This document shows, in pieces, positions 57,381 through 64,000 of a DNA stretch of 64,000 bases (the first letter of the stretch is position 1; the number at the start of each line of letters is the position of its first letter). Source of the DNA: Leptospira ellinghausenii (GTDB lineage: Bacteria; Spirochaetota; Leptospiria; Leptospirales; Leptospiraceae); the NCBI RefSeq assembly GCF_003114815.1, contig NZ_BFAZ01000009.1:496001-560000 (forward strand), given 5' to 3'. Under the pieces are notes generated by a model. It had not been told where the DNA came from. It worked only from the letters and a program-made list of their open reading frames with translations, and ran no database searches. The translations under genes were made by a program, and so were the position numbers.

Positions 57381-58868
57381 CTAAAATATGTGATTAAAGT
57401 TAATAAAGGTCTGTCTATCTTCATTTGAAATCGCATGATCAATGTAGATAACTGTTGCTTGGTTCCAAGGAATTCTTAGACCAATACCTCTTGAATGTTT
57501 GTAGTTCTTTAAGTTGGCATCTTGAGTTCGATCCCAAACTCGCCCTACATCATAAAATGGCACTAATTGGAAATCAAAGTGTTGTCCACCGAATTCAGCT
57601 TCGGCAAATTTCCATCTAATCTCAAAGTTTGCATATGCCATTGTTTGGCCAACAAAACGATCTTGTTTGTAACCACGAATGGTTGTTCTACCACCAAGAC
57701 CTGATTGGTTCACTTCCGTTCCCCACATATTACGGTATTCGTAAAATGGTGCATCTCCGTTTGTTTGGATCATTGCACCACGTGCAGCTAACACAAATTT
57801 CTCTAGAAGTTCAGGAGGTCTATTGGTAAACCAAGTGACTGGACTTAAGAAAACACGGCCGGAAACTAAGTTTTTGTTAAACTCATAGTTAGATCCAATT
57901 GCTTTTGTGGAACGTTCATGAGTGTATTCTAAAAACAATCCTCTGTTTGGATCTGGTTCAAAATCTCGTGTATCATAAACAATACCAGCACGAATGGTAT
58001 TCGTATAACCACCGTTTATACCCAATACTTTTCCATCTTTAGCATCACGCGTCAGTTTTGTTTCCCCTTGCGGAGTTGTGATGGTTCGATCGATGTCTAA
58101 TAGCCCGAGGATTCCATCAGCAGGTCCGAGGTATGCATTGTTATTTGTACCATCAAATCTTCGAATGATTTGTTTTGATAAACGAACTCCTGTTACTGTT
58201 CTGAGTGTTCCGCCAAAGAACGAGTATTCCCCCGAAGTACTGAAGTTAGGATTCTCAATGTCATAACGGTTGTATTTATTATCACTGACAATTGGAGATT
58301 CGCCGACTCCAGCATCACCTGGCCTTCTGAAACTTAAATTGTCTTCGTAATCAGAAAAAGGTGCATTCCTACGGATCCTTCCATTTGGATCATTTCTTTC
58401 TAAGTAAGAAAGAGGCTGGAGTGTACCTTCCCCAATGCCAAAATATAAGGAGTTTGGATTTCTTTCATAGACTGCATCCGCACGTAACCGCCATTTGGTG
58501 TCGAAAATATAGGGTGCATCTAAACTTAACTGGTGGTAAGGAGCACTTTTTGTCGTATTAAAATACTGAGCAAAAATCCTCACACGGTAAGGTGTGTATT
58601 CAAACATGGGAGAAGTTCGATTCCCATTGTAAAAATACAAAACACGAGCACCATACCCAATCCCTACGTTCGGATCGGAGTTGATGAGAGGGAGTCCAGT
58701 GAAGTAACCTCCCTCTTTTTTATTCTTAAAATCACGCTCACTCAATCTCTTCTTTTCAGAGATTTCGAACGGAAGGTCGGTTCGCGGTGCTCTCTCCTGT
58801 GCAAAAACACTCGATACCATGGAAAAAAATAACAGAAGTATAAAACTTCTCAAAATAGAATTGTACAT
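57381..58868 (-). CDS. Omp85-superfamily outer-membrane protein without POTRA domains
   Basis: The product is 495 residues with a signal peptide ending VFAQ (residue 24). After about 40 residues the sequence enters a surface-antigen-type barrel: YFTGLPLINSDPNVGIGYGA, VYDTRDFEPDPNRGLFLEYT and GLGGRTTIRGYKQDRFVGQ (the VRGF/Y-type lid motif conserved in Omp85 proteins), ending with IDHAISNEDRQTFINFNHIF, a C-terminal strand with aromatic end. There are no POTRA repeats, so it differs from BamA and resembles the DUF5982/BamA-like family of Leptospira. The function is unknown. Confidence 0.8.
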   Translation of the reverse strand: MYNSILRSFILLLFFSMVSSVFAQERAPRTDLPFEISEKKRLSERDFKNKKEGGYFTGLPLINSDPNVGIGYGARVLYFYNGNRTSPMFEYTPYRVRIFAQYFNTTKSAPYHQLSLDAPYIFDTKWRLRADAVYERNPNSLYFGIGEGTLQPLSYLERNDPNGRIRRNAPFSDYEDNLSFRRPGDAGVGESPIVSDNKYNRYDIENPNFSTSGEYSFFGGTLRTVTGVRLSKQIIRRFDGTNNNAYLGPADGILGLLDIDRTITTPQGETKLTRDAKDGKVLGINGGYTNTIRAGIVYDTRDFEPDPNRGLFLEYTHERSTKAIGSNYEFNKNLVSGRVFLSPVTWFTNRPPELLEKFVLAARGAMIQTNGDAPFYEYRNMWGTEVNQSGLGGRTTIRGYKQDRFVGQTMAYANFEIRWKFAEAEFGGQHFDFQLVPFYDVGRVWDRTQDANLKNYKHSRGIGLRIPWNQATVIYIDHAISNEDRQTFINFNHIF

Positions 58869-58940
58869 TCTCTACCTATTCGCCAAAGAAACTGCCTTAT
58901 GGTGGGAAATTTGCAAAATATGTCAAATAGATTCGAAAAT

Positions 58941-59450
58941 TTATGTTTTTTCCACTTCGATTCTGTGTAAAATTAGTAGTACCTCGTCCTGTTGGACAAG
59001 TTCCCCTTGCTGTTTTCGGATTTCCTCCACGCTGCAAGGGTAAGGGGCTTTGATGGCATTTTCCATTTTCATGGCTTCCAAAATTAACAACGTTTCCCCT
59101 AAACCGTGTTCGCTTCCAACTGAAGTAGAGATTTGCACTACTTTTCCTGGCATGGGGCTTTTGATCTCAGGGGAAGTTTGGCCTGCAACTTCATAGGACC
59201 GTTCTGCTAATTTTACATTCCAAGATTCCCCTTTCCAATGGAAAAAAATTTCATTCCGAATCTTTAGAAATTTAAGCAAAGAACCATCTTTCATCTGGAC
59301 CGTGACCAAGTTTTGGTCTTTGGGTTTCAAACCTTCTATCAGAGAATCTGTATCAATGGTATAGGTTTGGTTTTCCAAACGTACACGAATGCGATTGCCA
59401 CTCACATGTACGGATGTTGGTTTCGATTTTGTTTCAAATAAAAAATCCAT
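58941..59450 (-). CDS. Biotin carboxyl carrier domain protein of an acyl-CoA carboxylase
   Basis: The product is 169 residues. The C-terminal biotinyl domain (about 95-169) has the biotin-accepting Lys in LILEAMKMENAI and SPMPGKVVQISTSVG. The N-terminal part (about 10-90) is a beta-rich segment (VSGNRIRVRLENQTYTID, EIFFHWKGESWNVKLAERS) that looks like the C-terminal remnant of the BT domain of methylcrotonyl/propionyl-CoA carboxylase alpha subunits. It starts 9 bases after the biotin carboxylase stop, so the alpha chain appears split into two genes. Confidence 0.87.
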   Translation of the reverse strand: MDFLFETKSKPTSVHVSGNRIRVRLENQTYTIDTDSLIEGLKPKDQNLVTVQMKDGSLLKFLKIRNEIFFHWKGESWNVKLAERSYEVAGQTSPEIKSPMPGKVVQISTSVGSEHGLGETLLILEAMKMENAIKAPYPCSVEEIRKQQGELVQQDEVLLILHRIEVEKT

Positions 59451-59459
59451 ACTGCTACC

Positions 59460-60896
59460 TTATGTGATCCAAGGATCTACGTTTTGTTTTGATGAGAAAA
59501 AAAGACCCGCTAACGCAAACTTGAGTTCTTCTTTTGTATTCTCTTTTAATAATTCCACTTCATGGTCTGCAATATAATGAGTAGAAACCTTACCTTGGAA
59601 AAATTCCTTAGTTGATACCAATTTTTGCAAAAACTGCAAATTCGTTTTGGGGCCAAAGACAATCGTTTCAGACAAACATTCTATAAGTCGCTGAATGGCT
59701 GTTTCACGGTCCTCTCCCCATACAATTAGTTTTGCGATCATGGGGTCATAATACATTGTAATTTCGGATCCCGTTACCACTCCTGAATCGATCCTTAAGT
59801 CTTCTCTTGTGGGAAAGGACAAATGATGGATTTTTCCAATTGAAGGCAAAAAACCTTCTTTTGGGTCTTCTGCATAAATTCGCACTTCAACCGCATGTCC
59901 TTTCTGAGGAGGAGTTTGCAGAATTGGAAGTGGTTCTCCTTGGCAAACTCGAATTTGCCATTCCACTAAATCAAGTCCTGTTGTCATTTCTGTGACAGGG
60001 TGTTCCACTTGTAACCGAGTGTTCATTTCTAAAAAATAAAACTCACCACTCTCGCCTAATATAAATTCTACGGTGCCGGCACCTTCATATTGAACAGCTT
60101 TGCCAGCCAGGACAGCTGCCTCTGCCATTTTTGATTTCAGAGAGGACGGAAAATTTGGAGCTGGTGTTTCTTCGACAACCTTTTGGTGTCTTCTTTGTAA
60201 GGAACAATCCCTTTCGTGAAGGTGGATAATGTTTCCTTGAGTATCACCAAAAATTTGGAACTCAACGTGCCTTGGATTCACTATGTATTTTTCTAGTAAA
60301 ATACGATCATCACCAAAAGCAGACATCGCTTCTCGTTTAGCAGATAAAATTCCTGATTCTAACTCTTCCGGTGAATTGATACGACGCATACCTTTTCCAC
60401 CACCACCAGCACTCGCCTTTGCCATGACAGGGTATCCAATTTTATCCGCTTCATTTTTGAAAACAGACATCTCTTGGGAATGGCCTTCATAACCTGGAAC
60501 AACAGGAACTCCACTTTTAGCAACTAATATGCGTGAGCCGATCTTATCACCCATCGCTTCAATCGAATGAGATTTAGGTCCGATGAATCGAATACCGTTT
60601 TGTTCTAATTTTTTAGCAAAGTCCGTATTTTCGGATAAAAATCCATAACCAGGATGGACTGCATCTGCACCTGTAGCCAAACATGCTTCGATCACTTTTT
60701 CCACATTTAAGTAAGAAGAACGTGCATCTGTTCCACCTAAAGGATAGGCTTCGTCGGCACTTAAAACGAACAAACTTTGAGAATCGGGATCAGAATAAAC
60801 AGCTACTGTTTTGATCCCCATTTTTTTTGCAGTGCGTATGACTCGTACAGCAATTTCACCACGATTGGCGATGAGTATTTTTTGGATCGGCTTCAT
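59460..60896 (-). CDS. Biotin carboxylase subunit of an acyl-CoA carboxylase
   Basis: The ATG at 60896 (478 residues) is preferred to 60977 because MKPIQKILIANRGEIAVRVI is the family N-terminus. ATP-grasp motifs are VMAKASAGGGGKGMRR, FQIFGDTQGNIIHLHERDCS, YFLEMNTRLQVEHPVTEM and the active-site Arg/Lys region NTRLQVEHP. It uses ATP and bicarbonate to carboxylate biotin of the following gene product. The C-terminus (GLFFSSKQNVDPWIT) ends before any BT domain. It could serve methylcrotonyl-, propionyl- or acetyl-CoA carboxylase; no beta subunit is nearby. Confidence 0.92.
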   Translation of the reverse strand: MKPIQKILIANRGEIAVRVIRTAKKMGIKTVAVYSDPDSQSLFVLSADEAYPLGGTDARSSYLNVEKVIEACLATGADAVHPGYGFLSENTDFAKKLEQNGIRFIGPKSHSIEAMGDKIGSRILVAKSGVPVVPGYEGHSQEMSVFKNEADKIGYPVMAKASAGGGGKGMRRINSPEELESGILSAKREAMSAFGDDRILLEKYIVNPRHVEFQIFGDTQGNIIHLHERDCSLQRRHQKVVEETPAPNFPSSLKSKMAEAAVLAGKAVQYEGAGTVEFILGESGEFYFLEMNTRLQVEHPVTEMTTGLDLVEWQIRVCQGEPLPILQTPPQKGHAVEVRIYAEDPKEGFLPSIGKIHHLSFPTREDLRIDSGVVTGSEITMYYDPMIAKLIVWGEDRETAIQRLIECLSETIVFGPKTNLQFLQKLVSTKEFFQGKVSTHYIADHEVELLKENTKEELKFALAGLFFSSKQNVDPWIT

Positions 60897-60990
60897 GTGA
60901 GTAGGATCAAAACTATAGAATAGCAAAAATAAATCAACAGAAAGATCGTAAGTGAATTGACCATCCCAATCATTCACAAATTCTTTTTTT

Positions 60991-62991
60991 ATGCTGAAGT
61001 TGTTTTTTAAACCTAGATTTTCAGACCGTATTTTTTTAACATATGTAGGCTTCGGATTTTTAACTCTTTTCCTTCATCGAATTCTATTTTTTTATGTATA
61101 TTCCTACCGTTTAGAAAAAATCGATTTTCTCTTAATTTTCAAAGCATTCCTAATTGGCTTCCGCTTCGACCTTGTGACAGTCTCCATCGTGTTAATTGGA
61201 TTTTATCTTTTATCGATTTGGGATTATGCTTCAAAGTTTAGGTTTTATAAAAATCTGTGGCTCGTAACACCTCTCATCCTTTTTCCAATTGGAGTATTAC
61301 ATCTTTTTGCTGATTTACTATATTTTGAAAATGCAAATAAACACATTGGTTATGAAGCCATTGTATTTTTGGGAGATTTAGATGTGTTGGTTTCTTCTGC
61401 CTTTTCGGAAGCTCCTTTCAAAATTTTATCTTTTCTATTCTTCATAGGTGCTTATGTATATGGAATTCGGTTTTGGTTTCTTAAGAACAAAATTGGTTAC
61501 CAAAGCAATGAACCTGAACCGAAACGTTATTCAATTTCAAAGTTGGTCATTTGGCTATTATTCTTTTTTATAGGCTTACGTGGTGGTCCACAAGAATCAC
61601 CTTTAAGAGCCAGTGAAGCTATCATTTCTGATGACGCTCTCATCAATCAAATTGCATTAAATGGAATTTATACCACTATTAATGATTTCAAAAGCCAAAC
61701 CATTCCCAAACATCTCAAAATGAGTGAAGCAGAAATGCTTTCGATTGTGAAAGAGGAAGTTCAATTTGAAGGTTCTGAATTTGTGAATGATGCAAACTTT
61801 CCATTATTAAGAAAACTAAATGAAATTCCTGGGAAAAAACCAACCAATGTTGTATTAGTGATCCAAGAATCTTGGACTGGTAAATTTGTTTGGCCAATGT
61901 CGGATGGTATATTTTTAGGAAAGGAAGTCACACCGTATTACAATCAATTGGCGAAAAAAGGGCATAGTTTTAAACGTTTTTATGCCAATGGGGGACGAAC
62001 AAGTAATGCGTTATTATCTGTCTTAACAAGTATACCCGACAGACCAGGACTAACAGCCATTCGTACACCACAAATTCTAAGTAACTTTTCTGCTTTAGGA
62101 AATATTTTCTCAGAATTAGGTTACGAAACTAGTTTTATCACTGGTGATGATTTGAAGTTTGATAGTTTGGCAACCATTTTACCCCATTTTGGATTTAAAA
62201 CTTTAATCGGAAAAGAAGACTTCCGTAAAGAAGGAAAATACCAAATAGGTGCGTGGGGGTATGATGATGAACATCTTTATACCAAAGCATTGGAAACAAT
62301 GGATTCATATGAAAAAGGGAACAAACCTTTTGTGATCACGATCCTTACCATGACAACCCATTATCCTTATAAAGTACCAGACAAAAAATATGAAATTTTT
62401 GATTCGAATGTTACAGACTATGATTATTTAAATACCTATCATTATTCTGATGCTGCCTTAGAAGTTTTTATGAAGGAAATGCAGAAACGAAAATACTTTG
62501 AGAATACCTTATTCGTATTTGTTGGCGACCATACCCACCATCGTTATCTATCTTATTTTGAGGATCGAATGGTGCCCTTCTTATTATATGCGCCTAAGTA
62601 CATTAAACCAAGGTTAGACGATAGGATATCTTCCCAACTAGATGTATTACCGACAATATTAGGTGCCATTGGTAAAAAAACGTATTTTGCTGGATTTGGT
62701 AAAAATTTACTCGCACCCAATGTAAAATCAGGTAGCACTTATTTTGCTTATGGAAGTGCTTGTGGTTGGATCGATGAAGAAAAGATCCTTTACCAAAGTG
62801 TTGATGGAGACACACAATTTATATTCCAAATGGTGCCTCCTTATGCAGAAGATCCAGCTTGCAACCCAAACCGAACAAATTGTACGAAACAAACCTTAAA
62901 AGCAAAAGCCTTTTTTAATTTGTCCTTGGAGTTAATGAATCGGAATTCAATTTATCCATTGGAAGGTAGTTTACGGTACTCCAGGAAATGA
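60991..62991 (+). CDS. LtaS-like sulfatase-fold phosphotransferase
   Basis: The product is 666 residues. About five membrane helices (residues 10-190) are followed by a periplasmic alkaline-phosphatase-superfamily domain: VLVIQESWTGKFVWP (metal Glu), FYANGGRTSNALLSVLTSIP (catalytic Thr), TMTTHYPYKVP, FVFVGDHTHHR (metal Asp and His). This matches lipoteichoic acid synthase-type transferases. In Leptospira, which has no teichoic acid, it presumably transfers phosphoglycerol or another phosphoalcohol to an envelope glycan; that is inference. Confidence 0.87.
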   Translation: MLKLFFKPRFSDRIFLTYVGFGFLTLFLHRILFFYVYSYRLEKIDFLLIFKAFLIGFRFDLVTVSIVLIGFYLLSIWDYASKFRFYKNLWLVTPLILFPIGVLHLFADLLYFENANKHIGYEAIVFLGDLDVLVSSAFSEAPFKILSFLFFIGAYVYGIRFWFLKNKIGYQSNEPEPKRYSISKLVIWLLFFFIGLRGGPQESPLRASEAIISDDALINQIALNGIYTTINDFKSQTIPKHLKMSEAEMLSIVKEEVQFEGSEFVNDANFPLLRKLNEIPGKKPTNVVLVIQESWTGKFVWPMSDGIFLGKEVTPYYNQLAKKGHSFKRFYANGGRTSNALLSVLTSIPDRPGLTAIRTPQILSNFSALGNIFSELGYETSFITGDDLKFDSLATILPHFGFKTLIGKEDFRKEGKYQIGAWGYDDEHLYTKALETMDSYEKGNKPFVITILTMTTHYPYKVPDKKYEIFDSNVTDYDYLNTYHYSDAALEVFMKEMQKRKYFENTLFVFVGDHTHHRYLSYFEDRMVPFLLYAPKYIKPRLDDRISSQLDVLPTILGAIGKKTYFAGFGKNLLAPNVKSGSTYFAYGSACGWIDEEKILYQSVDGDTQFIFQMVPPYAEDPACNPNRTNCTKQTLKAKAFFNLSLELMNRNSIYPLEGSLRYSRK

Positions 62992-63285
62992 ATCTACATA
63001 CTTCACTTTAAAGTCCGGAAAACTGGTTACAATTTGGACTTTAAAATCAGGAAAGGATGTAACTTCTTGCCACTGCCCGCAATCTGATGGAAAACTAGTT
63101 ACCTTTTTTACTTTGAGGTCAGGAAATGAATCCACCACTTGCACCTTAAAGTCGGGGAAACTTGTCACAAACTGAACTTTGCCCGCTAATTTTTTTCCTT
63201 TGAATGTACAGTCAGATCCAACTTCACCTGCTGAAATACCAAAAGTCATCACAACACCTAGTAAAAATACCAAAACAAGTTTCAT
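62971..63285 (-). CDS. 7(1) septoil knot domain protein (SFP repeat protein)
   Basis: The ATG at 63285 is chosen because GGAGGGAC precedes it and a signal peptide follows (KLVLVFLLGVVMTFGISAG). The precursor is 104 residues. The mature part is six copies of a unit [VI][TD]SFPDFKV: TSFP 41-44, DSFP 52-55, TSFP 63-66, TSFP 76-79, TSFP 87-90, DSFP 98-101. The start of the mature chain is CTFKGKKLAGKVQFV and the third unit has an insert with Cys69 that could bond Cys26. This is the family that RefSeq names, to my knowledge, 7(1) septoil knot. Its function is unknown. The 3' end overlaps the LtaS-like gene by 21 bases. Confidence 0.8.
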   Translation of the reverse strand: MKLVLVFLLGVVMTFGISAGEVGSDCTFKGKKLAGKVQFVTSFPDFKVQVVDSFPDLKVKKVTSFPSDCGQWQEVTSFPDFKVQIVTSFPDFKVKYVDSFPGVP

Positions 63286-63349
63286 AGTCCCTCCAAAATT
63301 TAAGAAATAAATTCTCGATTTATTTTTAAGGATGTCAATCCTTTTGTTC

Positions 63350-64000
63350 ATGAATTCAGAATCGGCAATTTTATTTACCCAATGTTTACAAAATGATTTC
63401 ACTTCTCTTTTGGATAAATATGATCCACTTCCCAATTCATTACACATTGGGTATGCAGAAGCCAATCGATTATTAGGCGAAATGGTGGAAGACGGTCCTG
63501 TTTTTTCTCTCATGGACTGGGCATACGAATCAAATCCAAAACAATTAAAGATAATCCATATACGAGATTGGCATGACCCAAACGCCAAATCACAAGAGGA
63601 CCATCTAATCCAGTTTGGATACCATTGTCTAAAAGATACAAAAGGAGCAGAATTTGTATTTCAAAATTGGATTGAATCTGATCCCAATCGCGCAGAGATC
63701 ATCAATGCTTCTGGATTAAATGACTTTGTAGGTACGAATTTAGAATCCGTTTTACAACCTTATAAAGGGAAACCATTAAAAGTGGGGATCACAGGTGTTT
63801 GGACAGAAGCCAAAGTTACTTTTTTATGTTATGACTTAAAAACAAGATACCCAGAATTTGATATTGCAGTTTGTTCAGCGCTCACTGCTAGTTCCTCTTT
63901 ATCAATGCATTTTATCGCTTTAGACCAACTTAAACAAATATTAGGTGTGAAAGTGTATTCATCTATTGGTGCGTTTACTGAATTTTTAACAGGTGAACAG
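63350..64000 (+). CDS. Isochorismatase-fold protein lacking catalytic residues (partial)
   Basis: The first 217 residues are in the window; the 3' end is cut. An in-frame ATG at 63332 is possible, but 63350 matches the usual start. Strand order and motifs follow the isochorismatase-like fold: ILFTQCLQNDF, IIHIRDWHDPN, ASGLNDFVGTNLESVL and KVGITGVWTEAKVTFLCYDL. The usual catalytic Asp (xxDxQNDF), Lys (K-x-SAFxGT) and Cys (GVxTDxCV) are Cys12, an Asn/Ala region and Lys155 here. It may be a pseudo-enzyme or have a different chemistry. It is divergent from the septoil knot gene. Confidence 0.7.
   Translation, partial: MNSESAILFTQCLQNDFTSLLDKYDPLPNSLHIGYAEANRLLGEMVEDGPVFSLMDWAYESNPKQLKIIHIRDWHDPNAKSQEDHLIQFGYHCLKDTKGAEFVFQNWIESDPNRAEIINASGLNDFVGTNLESVLQPYKGKPLKVGITGVWTEAKVTFLCYDLKTRYPEFDIAVCSALTASSSLSMHFIALDQLKQILGVKVYSSIGAFTEFLTGEQ

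Overview
The window reads as chromosome from a Leptospira, most likely a saprophytic (L. biflexa-like) species. The evidence is an AT-rich base composition, many lipoproteins with relaxed spirochaetal lipoboxes, Leptospira-type families (DUF1554, DUF1566 and OmpL-like porin proteins, an Omp85 protein without POTRA domains), a periplasmic-flagellum fliD locus, and a dense set of sensory and signalling proteins. No rRNA, tRNA, CRISPR array, prophage or insertion sequence was recognised.

Layout. 1-12.2 kb is almost all minus strand: an alkC-lipoprotein-lipoprotein-esterase operon, a sensor kinase with an NMT1/THI5-like binding domain, a quinone reductase/MEST-like hydrolase/PadR operon with a clear tandem operator, a DUF1554 lipoprotein, and a three-gene operon with a large repetitive envelope protein. 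12.4-17.5 kb is plus strand: dusC, a DUF2721 protein, a 583-bp intergenic region holding an inverted repeat and a GC-rich strongly folded island, then hydroxyacyl-CoA dehydrogenase and thiolase. 17.5-26.6 kb is signalling: an Aer-like chemoreceptor, two paralogous membrane SpoIIE-type phosphatases, a GPH sugar transporter and a class III cyclase. 26.6-38.1 kb is mixed housekeeping: plsC-like acyltransferase, dapF, a methyltransferase, a HAD phosphatase, fliD, ppk1 and a GlcD-like oxidase. 38.2-45.8 kb has two small exported proteins and a four-gene HME-RND metal efflux operon. 45.8-49.6 kb has porin, cytochrome c and DUF455 genes on the minus strand and atl-thiD on the plus strand. 49.6-56.6 kb has a sigma-54 activator, a GAF/SpoIIE phosphatase, a frameshifted tilS, engB and a HExxH protein. 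56.7-64 kb has a DUF1566 lipoprotein, the Omp85 protein, a split acyl-CoA carboxylase alpha subunit, an LtaS-like phosphotransferase, a septoil-knot repeat protein and a truncated isochorismatase-fold protein.

Functional themes are alkylation repair (AlkC, ATL), electrophile or quinone detoxification (PadR operon), partner-switch style signalling (three SpoIIE-type phosphatases), metal export and envelope remodelling. The observations most worth a second look are the GC-rich folded island at 14.1-14.34 kb, the tilS frameshift at a run of ten A, the PadR operator, the isochorismatase-fold protein lacking all three catalytic residues, and the septoil-knot protein. All functions are read from sequence motifs without database searches.
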